Positions 9,109 to 18,249 of a stretch of DNA of 64,000 bases are shown here, piece after piece. A model generated the notes under the pieces. It saw only the letters and a program-made list of their open reading frames with translations, had not been told where the DNA came from and searched no databases. Where the stretch lies: positions 1 to 64,000 of the forward strand of contig CAVYON010000002.1 in assembly GCA_963770035.1 (NCBI GenBank), read 5' to 3'. Numbering within the stretch: position 1 is the first letter of the stretch; the number at the start of each line of letters is the position of its first letter. The stretch comes from Roseiarcus sp963770035 (lineage in GTDB: Bacteria; Pseudomonadota; Alphaproteobacteria; Rhizobiales; Beijerinckiaceae). A program made the position numbers and the translations under genes.

Positions 9109-10872
9109 GTGACACAAAAGTCTTGTCGTCGAAACTTTGTTCTCTGCGCGCTGGCCGCCGCGGTGGCCATTTGGGGCTCTCCTCTGCCGTCGGCAGTGGC
9201 CGCAGCCGTCCCCGGCGACCCAGGGGAGCCGACGATCGGGACAAGTCAGACCGGAAATTATCTCGCCGGGCTGATCGCGAGCGCTGACCGGGACACCGCG
9301 GCGGCGGAGATGTATTACCTCGAAGTTCTCAGGCTCGATCCGCGCAACCCTGATCTCATTGAGCGCGCATTTTCGGCGTCGTTGGCAAACGGCGATATCC
9401 AGGGCGCGAGCGCCCTTGCCGATCGCCTTTTGGCGCGCGATCCGCATAATCAACTCGCGCGCCTTGCCCTTTCGGTTAGCCTGCTGAAGCGTGGCGACTA
9501 TGCCGGCTCGCGCATGCAGCTTCAGTTCAAGGATCCCGGGTCGGGCGACGTGACCGCGACGTTGCTGACGGCATGGAGTTATGCGGGACAGAGCGACTAC
9601 CGTCACGCTATCGAAACGCTGGACCGAATTCGTGATCCTGCGATTGCGGCATTCCGCGATTTTCACGCCGGACTGATCGCAGATCAGCGCGGAAACGCCG
9701 GGGAGGCGCAGCGGCGGCTGAAGTCGGCTTACGAATCTGACAAGAAGGCGCTCCGCTTCGCAGACGGTTATGCCCGGTTTTTGGCCACGCACGGCGATCG
9801 GGACGGAGCAATCAAGGTTTATGAAGATTTTTCGTCGCTTGCGCCCAATCATCCGATTGTCGAGCGTGCTTTAAATGATCTCAGGGCGGGTCGATCGCTA
9901 CAATCATTGGTCAACAGTTCGCAAGAGGGCGCAGCGGAAGTGCTTTATGGCTTGGGCGCGGCGGGCATTCGTCAGGGCGACGAGCTGCCGGCGCTAGTGT
10001 ATCTCCGTCTGTCTTTGTATTTGCGGCCAGGCAGCGATCTCACTTCGGTGACGCTGGGCAATCTCTTCGAGGAAATGAAGAAAGACGAACTGGCAATCGC
10101 AACGTATGAGTCCGTGCCAGCGTCCTCGCCGCTCTATGATGACGCGCAAATTCAGGCTGCGCTGGTACTCGATGGCGATGGCCGGTCGACGCAGGCGATC
10201 AAGCAACTCCAGGAGATCGTCGCCGCCAAGCCACATGACGTCGACGCTTTGAGCGCTTTGGCTGGCGTGCAGCGCGCGGCCAAGCAATACACGGAGGCTG
10301 CGGCGACTTATGACAAGGCCATTGCCGCGGTGGGGATTCCGAGCCGCGACAACTGGACACTCTTTTATTTTCGCGGTATTTGCTTTGAGCGCGCAAAAGA
10401 GTGGCCGAAGGCCGAGGATGATTTCAAGAAGGCATTGGAACTTTACCCGGATCAACCGCTCGTCCTTAACTATTTAGGCTACTCATGGGTCGATCAGGGG
10501 GTCAAGCTTGATGAAGCCTTTAGGATGCTTCGCCGCGCGGTCGAATTGCGGCCGAATGACGGCTACATCGTCGATAGCCTAGGCTGGGCGCACTTCAAAC
10601 TAGGACAGTACCCGGAAGCAACGCAAACACTGGAGCGCGCTGTCGATCTGAAGCCAACCGACCCGGTTCTAAACGATCATCTCGGCGACGCCTATTGGCG
10701 CGTCAATCGCAAGGTTGAGGCGCGGTTCCAATGGAACCATGCGCGCGACATGAACCCGGAACCGGAAGACCTGCCGACGATCCTCAAGAAGATCGAGTTC
10801 GGGCTGCCCGACGCCGGTCCAATCGGCTCGACGCCCCAAGGTCCCTCGACAGCAAAGGCGAGCGGCGGCTAG
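9109..10872 (+). CDS. Secreted tetratricopeptide repeat protein
   Basis: The GTG at 9109 starts VTQKSCRRNFVLCALAAA, a Sec signal peptide that ends about ASAVAAA, giving 587 residues; the frame stays open upstream but the extra residues do not fit a signal. The mature protein is a string of TPR helices: AAEMYYLEVLRLDPRNPDL, PKAEDDFKKALELYPDQPLVLNYLGY, EAFRMLRRAVELRPNDGYIVDSLGW and EATQTLERAVDLKPTDPVLNDHLGD are clear units. Periplasmic TPR proteins of this type occur widely in alphaproteobacteria, usually as scaffolds for outer-membrane or envelope work. The stop lies 15 bases before ispE, so the two are probably co-transcribed. Confidence 0.8.
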   Translation: MTQKSCRRNFVLCALAAAVAIWGSPLPSAVAAAVPGDPGEPTIGTSQTGNYLAGLIASADRDTAAAEMYYLEVLRLDPRNPDLIERAFSASLANGDIQGASALADRLLARDPHNQLARLALSVSLLKRGDYAGSRMQLQFKDPGSGDVTATLLTAWSYAGQSDYRHAIETLDRIRDPAIAAFRDFHAGLIADQRGNAGEAQRRLKSAYESDKKALRFADGYARFLATHGDRDGAIKVYEDFSSLAPNHPIVERALNDLRAGRSLQSLVNSSQEGAAEVLYGLGAAGIRQGDELPALVYLRLSLYLRPGSDLTSVTLGNLFEEMKKDELAIATYESVPASSPLYDDAQIQAALVLDGDGRSTQAIKQLQEIVAAKPHDVDALSALAGVQRAAKQYTEAAATYDKAIAAVGIPSRDNWTLFYFRGICFERAKEWPKAEDDFKKALELYPDQPLVLNYLGYSWVDQGVKLDEAFRMLRRAVELRPNDGYIVDSLGWAHFKLGQYPEATQTLERAVDLKPTDPVLNDHLGDAYWRVNRKVEARFQWNHARDMNPEPEDLPTILKKIEFGLPDAGPIGSTPQGPSTAKASGG

Positions 10873-10887
10873 GGCGGGCTTCCCCCC

Positions 10888-11754
10888 ATGCGCTGGTACC
10901 GCGCTCCGGCAAAGTTGAATTTGACATTAAGAGTTGTCGGGCGACGGCCTGACGGCTTTCACGATATTGAGAGTTTGACTGCGTTCGCCGGCGAATCGGA
11001 CTGGCTAGGACTCTCGCCCGGCCGGCGGTTTGAACTCGTTGTCGAGGGCTCCGCCGCGGCGGAGACGGGCTCTCTTGAGGACAATTTGATCGCGCGCGCA
11101 GCGCGGGCCTTCGCCGCCCGAATTCCGGGCGCTTTAATGGGCAGATTTCGTTTGATCAAGCGATTGCCTGCAGCCGCCGGTCTTGGCGGAGGCTCGTCCG
11201 ACGCCGCCGCCTGCATCCGCGCGCTCGCCGAAGCCAACGGCGTGTCGCTAGCGGACGAGCGTGTGCAGGCCGCCGCCTTGGAGACGGGATCGGACGTTGC
11301 GGTCTGCGTTTCGGCTTGCGCTCGGATGATGAGCGGCGTCGGCGATCGACTCGGGCTGCCCGTCGAACTGCCGTCTCTCTACGCGGTGCTCGTCAATCCG
11401 CGCCAGGCCCTCGCGACTCGGGACGTTTTCGCGGCGCTCGGGCTTGAGCGTGGCTTCTATTCCGACATGCGTGGACCCCAGCCGCTTCGGCCGGAAGAGG
11501 CTTTGTCGGTGACGCTCGAAATTCTGGTCGCCGGCGGCAACGACCTTGAGATCGCCGCCCGGTCGCTTTTGCCTTCAATCGCCGATGTCCTCGAGGCGCT
11601 CAAACGCGTCCCTGAAGTCATCGTCGCGAGAATGTCCGGATCAGGCGCGACGTGCTTTGGGCTCTTCGAAACGCCTGAAGCCGCAAGCCGGGCGCACACG
11701 CGTCTCGCAGCCGAACGGCCCGGATGGTGGATCGCGACAACGGCTCTCCGATGA
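10888..11754 (+). CDS. ispE: 4-diphosphocytidyl-2-C-methyl-D-erythritol kinase
   Basis: It encodes 288 residues, the normal length. IspE phosphorylates CDP-methylerythritol in the MEP isoprenoid pathway. The opening RAPAKLNLTLRVVGRRPDGFH is the family start. The GHMP-kinase ATP loop is LPAAAGLGGGSSDAAA (93-108), and Asp136 in TGSDVAVCV is the expected catalytic acid. The C-terminal MSGSGATCFGLF glycine-rich motif is present. It follows the TPR gene closely, an arrangement seen in related genomes. No frame damage was found. Confidence 0.95.
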   Translation: MRWYRAPAKLNLTLRVVGRRPDGFHDIESLTAFAGESDWLGLSPGRRFELVVEGSAAAETGSLEDNLIARAARAFAARIPGALMGRFRLIKRLPAAAGLGGGSSDAAACIRALAEANGVSLADERVQAAALETGSDVAVCVSACARMMSGVGDRLGLPVELPSLYAVLVNPRQALATRDVFAALGLERGFYSDMRGPQPLRPEEALSVTLEILVAGGNDLEIAARSLLPSIADVLEALKRVPEVIVARMSGSGATCFGLFETPEAASRAHTRLAAERPGWWIATTALR

Positions 11755-12300
11755 GGATTGTTCGGCCTCGACGTCGTCCGGACCCGATCGAACGCTGGGT
11801 CGGTCTCCTCGCTCCGAACGCCGCTGAAGAGCCCGATTGCGGGTCGCGCCCGTACTGATCATCTTACGCACTTGCGCTTCGCGGCTCGGCTTTGGTCACA
11901 ATAGCGTGCAAGTTCTTTCTGGAAACGGACGTCAAAATAGCGCGATGCTGTCGTCTCCTTTATGGATCGGCAATGGCGGTCACCGCGTGTTTATCAGCCT
12001 CGCGGCCGCTCGCTCTGGCCTTGGCGCGTGGCGCCCTTTAGTGCGCAGCGCGCCGACAAATTCTCGGAAGCGCTCAAGACGAATGGGGGGACGGCAGAGT
12101 TCAGGGGCCACACGCCTTTTTTTGTGGACTCGGTCGGCGCCGCATCCTTAACTCGACCCGCATCAGACGGGCGCCTTTCGGCCTCTAACAGTTTGAATTT
12201 GAACGTGCAGAAACATTTCTGTACTAGCAGCCTTCCAATGGACGCTTGGTTCTGAGATCGCAGGTAGTTAAATTCGTCCAAGTCTTCGGGGAGAAAAATC
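11755..12300. other. Intergenic region between ispE and the TetR gene
   Basis: I see no convincing coding sequence in these 546 bases; the open frames are short and arginine/serine-rich. The only structured element is the palindrome at 12208-12221, described separately. The T-rich run around 12119-12124 lacks a stem, so it is not a terminator. Confidence 0.4.
12208..12221. promoter_or_regulatory. Palindrome CAGAAACATTTCTG, candidate TetR-type operator
   Basis: Six-base arms CAGAAA and TTTCTG are separated by CA, 79 bases upstream of the TetR-family start. TetR regulators commonly bind such sites in their own promoters. No binding evidence exists beyond position and symmetry. Confidence 0.35.
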
Positions 12301-13047
12301 ATGGCGACGAAGGCCAAAGGCGAGGCGAAACCGCTCGATGTGCGCGGTAAGATCGTCGATTCGTTGATGAAGCTTGCCGGCGAACGCCAATTCGAGGACC
12401 TCTCGATTCGAGACATTTGCGCGGAAGCGGGTGTAACGCTTGCAGATTTCCGCGATTCCTTCCCGTCGAAGGGCGCGGTGCTGGCGGGCTTTTCCCGGCG
12501 CATAGACCGTGCCGTGCTGACCCAAAGCGGCGAGGAACTCGCCGACGAGAACCCGCGCGAGCGCCTGTTCGACGTTCTCATGCGACGTCTGGAGGCGATG
12601 GCGCTCTATCGCGAGGGCCTCAAGGAGACGAACGCGTGGCTCCGGCGCGAGCCGAGCGCAATGCTCGCCATGAATCAGGTCGTGACCGGATCTATGCGCT
12701 TCATGCTCGAGGCGGCGGGCATCGAGTTGGAGGACGGCGCCGCGGGAGCCATCAAGCTTCAGGGCCTGACGCTCGCTTGGGCGCGGATCGTTGCGGTGTG
12801 GCTGGACGACGACGACCCCGGCCTGTCGAAGACCATGGCCGAACTTGACAGGGAATTGTCCCGCGGGGAACGGGCGGTTGCGGGAGTTGACCGCCTCAAC
12901 GGGCTTGCTACCCCGTTCCGGGCGCTGGCGCTAGCCGCCCTGGAGGCCCGCCATCGGCTGCGCAGAAAGCCGAACCGTGGTCGCGCGACGCGAAAGGACG
13001 AGGAACTCGGCGAACTCGACCAGGGAGACGAGTTGTCGGCGGCATAA
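12301..13047 (+). CDS. TetR-family transcriptional regulator
   Basis: It encodes 248 residues starting at ATG 12301 behind a GGGGAG ribosome site. The N-terminal helix-turn-helix is recognisable: KIVDSLMKLAGERQFEDLSIRDICAEAGVTLADFRDSFPSKGAVL (about 16-61). The rest is the alpha-helical ligand/dimer domain. The C-terminus is unusual for TetR proteins, being a charged tail (RRKPNRGRATRKDEELGELDQ). The ligand and target genes are unknown; it stands alone with a 14-bp palindrome in its upstream region that might mediate autoregulation. Confidence 0.8.
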   Translation: MATKAKGEAKPLDVRGKIVDSLMKLAGERQFEDLSIRDICAEAGVTLADFRDSFPSKGAVLAGFSRRIDRAVLTQSGEELADENPRERLFDVLMRRLEAMALYREGLKETNAWLRREPSAMLAMNQVVTGSMRFMLEAAGIELEDGAAGAIKLQGLTLAWARIVAVWLDDDDPGLSKTMAELDRELSRGERAVAGVDRLNGLATPFRALALAALEARHRLRRKPNRGRATRKDEELGELDQGDELSAA

Positions 13048-13220
13048 TCCTCGGCTCTTCGTTGGACGGTAAAAAGACATCGCTAACGATTTAATTTTGA
13101 GCGATCGACGTCAGCGTTCGCTCGCCAAGAGACCTGAAAGGTGTTCGTAATCAGTCTCTTAAAGGCTCCTTAACCACACGCCTTAGGCTCTCGATCAGGG
13201 AGCCGGGGCTATGTTCCCGC

Positions 13221-13787
13221 ATGGTCGGACAACCAGCGGGCACGTTTGTGACATCGCCTCTCAAAGCCTCGGACAGCATCCGGATTGAAGCTTGCGATCC
13301 GCGGTCCGACGATCGCCGTCGGATCGTCGAAGTCGCGCGCGAGGGCATCACGATCCGGCGCGTCGTCGCCGGTGTTTCCATGGCGATCCGCGTCGCGCGG
13401 CCGGCCTATCGCGGGGTGGCGTTGCGGATCACGGGGCTCGTGGACGGGCGATTTCATTATGAGGTCAGACTGACGCACCGCGACCCAGACCTGACCGTGC
13501 CGCTCGCCGAGGGCGAGGATCTCGTCGCAATCGAAGCGCAGTGGCGCAGATGGGTCGCGTTCTTTCGCCTTCCGGCCTTGGCGGGCCGCGCCCAGTCGAG
13601 CGATATCCCTGTCTGGATCGGCGTAGCGGAACTTTGCTGCGGGACGCCGTACACGCGGCGCAAGCGGCGGGGGGGAAGCGGACGCAAGTCGCGTTGCCCC
13701 AGTCGTTACGGCTCTAGGCGCGTGGCGTCTGATGTCGTGGACGCGGACCCGACCGTCCTGTTCTATGGCTGGAAAGTCGACTGCTGA
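13221..13787 (+). CDS. DUF6101-like hypothetical protein
   Basis: It encodes 188 residues. The core (RRIVEVAREGITIRRVVAGVSMAIRVARPAYRGVALRI, then LTHRDPDLTVPL and WRRWVAFFRLPALAGR) looks like the DUF6101 proteins of Rhizobiales, whose function is unknown. The C-terminal 45 residues after TPYTRRKRRGG look unlike a conserved domain. The sequence has a run of seven G at about 13670-13676, so a miscounted homopolymer there could have changed the true end. GTG or other starts near 13221 are possible. Function is not assignable. Confidence 0.55.
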   Translation: MVGQPAGTFVTSPLKASDSIRIEACDPRSDDRRRIVEVAREGITIRRVVAGVSMAIRVARPAYRGVALRITGLVDGRFHYEVRLTHRDPDLTVPLAEGEDLVAIEAQWRRWVAFFRLPALAGRAQSSDIPVWIGVAELCCGTPYTRRKRRGGSGRKSRCPSRYGSRRVASDVVDADPTVLFYGWKVDC

Positions 13788-13808
13788 CCGGGCCTGCGCG
13801 GCAAGGCG

Positions 13809-14183
13809 TCAGGCTGCGATCTCGATACGCGCGCCAGGGGCGCTGGGAATAAGATAGTACCCGCCGCGCTCGATCGACTGCGCCAAATCCGTGTCGAATT
13901 CGGCAGTCATCAGCCCAAGCGCCTCTGCGACCGCAGCAATGCCGATGTCGTGATAGATGTGGGTCAGCATCGAACCGATGCCGTCGCGCTGGTTTGCCGC
14001 TTCGGGGATCGCGTCGAAATCGTGCAGCATCGCCGTCCGCCCTGCTTCGGAGACCCTCGACGCGCCCCACACGCGCTCGTCACCGCAAGCTTGGGCGAAG
14101 GCCGTTAAGAGGAGGTTAATGCTCAGACCTCCGTATTCTGATGGCGTAATGTTTGGCAAGCAGGGGACGCCGATCGATTCCAT
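13809..14183 (-). CDS. Hypothetical protein, start uncertain
   Basis: The frame from about 14183 to 13809 has a protein-like composition without the arginine excess of antisense frames. It contains segments such as GRTAMLHDFDAIPEAANQ, SMLTHIYHDIGIAAVAEALG and SIERGGYYLIPS. I do not recognise a family. The frame is open further upstream to 14279, and no ribosome site clearly marks a start. It is divergent from the DsbD_2/SafE gene at 14363. Confidence 0.35.
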   Translation of the reverse strand: MESIGVPCLPNITPSEYGGLSINLLLTAFAQACGDERVWGASRVSEAGRTAMLHDFDAIPEAANQRDGIGSMLTHIYHDIGIAAVAEALGLMTAEFDTDLAQSIERGGYYLIPSAPGARIEIAA

Positions 14184-14362
14184 TGACACGATCGGCGCTC
14201 TGGCTGGTCTTCCTGCGGGTTGGTTGGCCGGCCAATGGGATTTTGCGCGAAGTCTTGGTTCCATTGATCTCTCGGTCACCTCTCCACGCGGCCATTGCCT
14301 CAGCCGGGGAACGGGGGTAGGTGGCTCTTCTGGATTGATCGCCGTCGGAGGTTTGGCCTCGA

Positions 14363-15061
14363 ATGGCCCCCGATAGTCTCACGCTTCTCGGCGGGCTCCT
14401 CCTTGGGCTGGCGAGCAGCCTTCATTGCGCCGGAATGTGCGGCGCAATTGCTTCGAGTGTAATGTTTGCCTTCGCTCGCAGCCCGGGTGAGGCGGATAGG
14501 GTGCGCTCGCTTATGGCGGCTCACGCGGGCCGTGTCCTTATGTATATTGCGGGCGGAGCGGCTCTTGGCGCAGTCGGTTCGACGTTCTACGGCGCCTTCG
14601 ATCACGCGCAAGCCTTCCTCGTGATGCGTTGGGCGGCCGCGGTCGCGCTTGGTTGGATTGGGCTTTCGGTCGCGGGATTTGCGCCTTCGCTCGCGATCGT
14701 CGACCGCCTGACCGCGCCGATCACCGGCAAGCTAAGTTTCGCCCCCGCAGCGTCGGCGATGGGCGAAACAGGCGCATTCGCTTCCGGGCTTATTTGGGGG
14801 CTGCTTCCGTGTGGCATGGTTTATGGAGCGTTGTTTTACGCCATGCTGACGGGCAGCGCTTGGCGGGGCGGGTCGGTGATGGCCGGTTTTGGCCTTGGCA
14901 CCTTGCCATCTGTTACGGCGGTCGCCCTTGGCGTTTCCAGGTTCAGACGATTCGCTCAAGCCCCGAAAGCGCGGGTCGCCGTCGGCCTGGGCATCGTGGC
15001 GATTGCAGCCGCAAGTATTGCCGCGCCGGCGATGGCTGTCGGCGGGTTCTGTCTCAACTGA
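14363..15061 (+). CDS. DsbD_2 / SafE-type (sulfite exporter TauE/SafE family) membrane protein
   Basis: It encodes 232 residues with about six transmembrane helices. Two cysteine motifs mark the family: HCAGMCG in the first helix and LPCGMVYGALFYA in the fourth. Relatives are cytochrome-biogenesis (DsbD transmembrane-like) proteins that pass electrons or move metal or sulfur compounds across the inner membrane. They often sit beside copper or cytochrome oxidase genes, but no such partner is visible here. GGAGG lies 11 bases upstream of ATG 14363. The substrate cannot be assigned. Confidence 0.75.
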   Translation: MAPDSLTLLGGLLLGLASSLHCAGMCGAIASSVMFAFARSPGEADRVRSLMAAHAGRVLMYIAGGAALGAVGSTFYGAFDHAQAFLVMRWAAAVALGWIGLSVAGFAPSLAIVDRLTAPITGKLSFAPAASAMGETGAFASGLIWGLLPCGMVYGALFYAMLTGSAWRGGSVMAGFGLGTLPSVTAVALGVSRFRRFAQAPKARVAVGLGIVAIAAASIAAPAMAVGGFCLN

Positions 15062-15143
15062 CGCCTTCAGCGCGTTGTCCCTTGAAGTCCGTTTGGCGGC
15101 ATAAGTCCTCGGACGGCGTGGCGGCGCGTCCCTGCGGAGACGA

Positions 15144-16931
15144 ATGAACATGCGTCGGGCCGCTATCTGGGCGGGTGTTGTCGCGCTGGCGGCGGTCGCG
15201 GGTGGGTCGGCGCGTTGGCCGGTCGCCCCCGCGCGTATCGCCGCGAGCCTCAATGCAGCGAGCCGAGCACCGTTCCGGTTGACCTGGAGGACGCCTGAAT
15301 CGGCCACGTTCAGCGTGTTGCCCTGGCCCAGTCTGCGAATTGTCGAGGCCAAGCTCGATGACATCTCAGCCACGAACGTCGTTTCGGCCCCGGACGCGGA
15401 GATCGACCTGTCGCCGATTGAACTCCTGTCGGGTCAGGTTACGCCCACGCATCTGGCCCTCTTTGCGCCGACCATCACGTTGAATCTCGATCGTCCGCCA
15501 TCCGGCGTGCGCCTCGGCGCTAGCGACGCCCTGACAGCGATCCAAGGACTTTCCCCGCTGGGCAGCGTCAGCCTGACGGACGGTGTTGTGCGAGCATCGA
15601 GTCGCAGGCGAGGGTTCGACACGGTGATCGAAAGCGTGCACGGGCGGCTTGACGGTTTGTCGCTCACCTCCCGCGTCGGCGTCGATCTGTCGGCGGTGTG
15701 GCGCGGGGCGCCTTTGCTTATTTCGGGTTCACTGGATGAGCCGCAATCGGCGGCGCGTGGAAAGGCGAGCCCCTTCAGTGTCACCATCGCTTCGGCGCTC
15801 GGCGATCTGAGATTTGGCGGAGCGTTGACCGCCGGCGCGACTCCGGGCGCCGCCGGGGAGCTTTCGGTCTCATCCCGGGCCCTCGGGGAGGCGGCTCGAC
15901 TGTTTGGCTTCACGCCGTCTCTCGCTCTGGGGGCAGCGGACGTCGCGATCTCCGGCTCGGTCAAGGCGACGCCAGGAGATGTCATCTTCGACGACGCGAC
16001 GGTCACTGCAGGCGAGCAGACGCTTCAAGGCGCGCTGCGCCTCACGCGCGATGGAGGCCGGCTCGCGGTTTCGGGCTCGCTCGATAGCGCGCACTTGTCG
16101 ATGCCTTTGCCGCCTGAACGCCTTTCGCTGCTCGCATCGGAGGGCGGCTGGAGCCGGAGCAGCCTTCTCCCGGCGCTTCCGCGCGACCTTGACCTGGATC
16201 TGCGGTTGTCCTCCGAGCGCCTGGACCTTTATGGCGTCGGGCTCGACGACGTCGCCGTCTCGGCTTTGCTTAGGGATGGGGCTCTGACCGTGAGCCTGAT
16301 CGACGCGACCGCGTATGGTGGGCATGCGAAAGGCGAGATGGGCTTCGCCTGCGACGACGGCGCATGGCGTGTCGAGGCGAGCGGGAGCGTCACTGGGGCG
16401 GACTTCGGCGCGCTCGCGTCGGATCTTGGCTGGCGCGATCTGACGGGCAAGGGCGGGGCCGAGTTCGCGATCAAGACCCTGGGCCGCTCTCCGGCCGACC
16501 TGATCGCCGGACTTTCCGGCAACGCCTCATTTGCGTTGGAAGACGGCGCTATTTCGAGGATCAATCTGGAAGGGGCGCTGCGCCGCAGCCAGCGCCGGCC
16601 GATCGACGTGACCAAGGACATGCGCAGCGGCGGCACGGCCTTTGATCAGGCGGCGGTCAGCCTGCTGATAGGCAGAGGCGTCGCTCACGTCCTAAACGGC
16701 GCCCTTATCGCTCAAGGCCTGAGCGCCGATTTGCAGGGGGCTGTCGATCTTGTCGGTCAAAGCTGGAATTTGCGAATCAACGCCGCGCAGGCCGCTCCGA
16801 CCGGCGCCACGCCGCCTGACGCCCCGCATTTGAGCCTCAAGGTCGGCGGGCCATGGTCAAATCCGTCCATCCGGGCGGTCGACGAGACAGACAGTGAGAA
16901 GCCGGATGCCGCCCTCTCGCCACCGCCGTAA
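15144..16931 (+). CDS. AsmA-family protein
   Basis: It encodes 595 residues. The N-terminus (RRAAIWAGVVALAAVAGGSA) is a single membrane anchor followed by a long beta-rich region. The C-terminal AsmA signature is visible around GNASFALEDGAISRINLEGALRR, with the later segment AVSLLIGRGVAHVLNGALIAQG. AsmA-like proteins belong to the bridge-forming group that moves phospholipid between inner and outer membrane. The protein is anchored in the inner membrane with the bulk in the periplasm. A bidirectional-looking hairpin lies 90 bases after the stop. The gene is 82 bases after the SafE-type gene and may share its transcript. Confidence 0.75.
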   Translation: MNMRRAAIWAGVVALAAVAGGSARWPVAPARIAASLNAASRAPFRLTWRTPESATFSVLPWPSLRIVEAKLDDISATNVVSAPDAEIDLSPIELLSGQVTPTHLALFAPTITLNLDRPPSGVRLGASDALTAIQGLSPLGSVSLTDGVVRASSRRRGFDTVIESVHGRLDGLSLTSRVGVDLSAVWRGAPLLISGSLDEPQSAARGKASPFSVTIASALGDLRFGGALTAGATPGAAGELSVSSRALGEAARLFGFTPSLALGAADVAISGSVKATPGDVIFDDATVTAGEQTLQGALRLTRDGGRLAVSGSLDSAHLSMPLPPERLSLLASEGGWSRSSLLPALPRDLDLDLRLSSERLDLYGVGLDDVAVSALLRDGALTVSLIDATAYGGHAKGEMGFACDDGAWRVEASGSVTGADFGALASDLGWRDLTGKGGAEFAIKTLGRSPADLIAGLSGNASFALEDGAISRINLEGALRRSQRRPIDVTKDMRSGGTAFDQAAVSLLIGRGVAHVLNGALIAQGLSADLQGAVDLVGQSWNLRINAAQAAPTGATPPDAPHLSLKVGGPWSNPSIRAVDETDSEKPDAALSPPP

Positions 16932-17010
16932 CGCTTGCAGGCCGGGTTTCGCCGCCGTTTCGCCGTGGGGAAGCCGGTGATCGGCTGCGGTTGCAGTAAA
17001 CGTCGGACAG

Positions 17011-17150
17011 AATAAAAAGACCGGGATGAGTATCCCGGTCGCTTTCACATTCGAAATGAGCTCGTTAGACTAAGTACTGCTGCAGACGCTACGAGCTCGG
17101 CTTCATTTTTATTGACCGCGCCGTGATTGCTCAGTCATTTTGCCTTGGCG
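17011..17150 (-). ncRNA. Candidate small RNA divergent from hemC
   Basis: On the minus strand this ends in a canonical intrinsic terminator and has no ORF longer than nine codons. Inside it, arms GAGCTCGT (17058-17065) and ACGAGCTC (17091-17098) form a perfect 8-bp stem. A weak promoter (TTGACG at 17190-17185, TAGTGT at 17166-17161, spacing 18) could start it near 17153. The length would be about 140 nt. It could also be a leader or tail of an unseen gene. I do not recognise an RNA family. Confidence 0.35.
17019..17040 (-). terminator. Strong Rho-independent terminator on the minus strand
   Basis: A perfect 9-bp stem GACCGGGAT/ATCCCGGTC with a four-base loop is followed on the minus strand by TTTTTATT. 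On the plus strand the tail is only GCTTTC, so it would stop AsmA transcription less well. No minus-strand protein gene lies upstream of it, which points to a non-coding transcript. Confidence 0.75.
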
Positions 17151-17287
17151 CGACAGGTTGACACTAAGGGGACAGAGCCAGCGCCGTCAACGCGACGGGA
17201 TGACGCAGGGGGAACTGACCCGTCACGCATTTGACAGCGCCGGGGATTGCCCGAATAGAGGCGCATGCCAAGCCTCGCGCCTCGCCC

Positions 17288-18220
17288 ATGACCGTCTCGC
17301 CGACGCTTGTCCTCGGTACGCGCGGCTCGCCGCTGGCGCTGGCGCAGGCCGAGGAAACCCGGCGCCGCCTCGCCGAGGCGCACGGCTGGGCGGCTGAACG
17401 GATCGCGCTCAAGGTCATCCGCACGAGCGGCGACATCATCCAGGACCGGCCGCTCGCCGAGGCGGGCGGCAAGGGCCTGTTCACCAAGGAAATCGATATC
17501 GCACTCATCGCCGGAGAGATCGACGGCGCGGTCCATTCGGCCAAGGATCTGCCGACCCTGCTGCCCGACGGTGTCGCGCTCGCGGGTTTCCTGCCGCGCG
17601 AGGACGTGCGGGACGCGCTGATTTCGGCCGTCGCCTCCTCGATCGAAAGCCTGCCCCGCGGCGCGACCCTCGGGGCAGCCTCGTTGAGGCGGCAGGCGCA
17701 AGCGTTGCGGCTGCGGCCCGATCTCCGGCTCGAACTGCTGCGCGGCAATGTCGAGACGCGGCTGCGCAAGGCCGAGTCGGGCGCGATCGGGGCGACGCTG
17801 CTCGCCATGGCGGGGCTGAAGCGTCTCGGCCTCGCCCATCGCGCCCGCGCGCCCTTGAGCCTCGAGGCCTTCCTTCCCGCGGTCGGACAGGGGGCGATCG
17901 CGTTGACCGCGCGCAGCGGCGACGGCAAGACGCTCGAGGCGCTGAGCGTAATCGCTGACCCACCGACTTTCGCCGAGCTCGCGGCCGAGCGCGCCTTTTT
18001 GGCCGAGCTCGAAGGCTCGTGCCGGACGCCGATCGCAGGTCTCGCGCGCGCCGCCGCGGGCCGGCTGCGTTTCCGGGGCGAGGTTCTGCGCACCGACGGT
18101 TCCGAGCGCTTCGATATCGAGGCGGAGGGAGGCGCCGTCGACGCTGCGGAACTCGGGAGGACGGCGGGGCGAACGCTCAAGGCGCGCTTGCCGCACGGCG
18201 TCCTGGCGGACAGGATCTGA
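17288..18220 (+). CDS. hemC: Hydroxymethylbilane synthase (porphobilinogen deaminase)
   Basis: HemC joins four porphobilinogens into hydroxymethylbilane in haem synthesis. The product has 310 residues from ATG 17288, giving the family start TLVLGTRGSPLALAQAE; the frame is open to 17231 but that extension is not conserved. Cys245 in LEGSCRTPIAG carries the dipyrromethane cofactor. GGKGLFTKEID, DGAVHSAKDLPT and the arginines of GAASLRRQAQAL bind substrate. hemD, usually next to hemC, is not here; the next gene is a class II aldolase 29 bases downstream. Confidence 0.95.
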   Translation: MTVSPTLVLGTRGSPLALAQAEETRRRLAEAHGWAAERIALKVIRTSGDIIQDRPLAEAGGKGLFTKEIDIALIAGEIDGAVHSAKDLPTLLPDGVALAGFLPREDVRDALISAVASSIESLPRGATLGAASLRRQAQALRLRPDLRLELLRGNVETRLRKAESGAIGATLLAMAGLKRLGLAHRARAPLSLEAFLPAVGQGAIALTARSGDGKTLEALSVIADPPTFAELAAERAFLAELEGSCRTPIAGLARAAAGRLRFRGEVLRTDGSERFDIEAEGGAVDAAELGRTAGRTLKARLPHGVLADRI

Positions 18221-18249
18221 CCCACGACAAACCCGCGGGAGGAGAGGAC

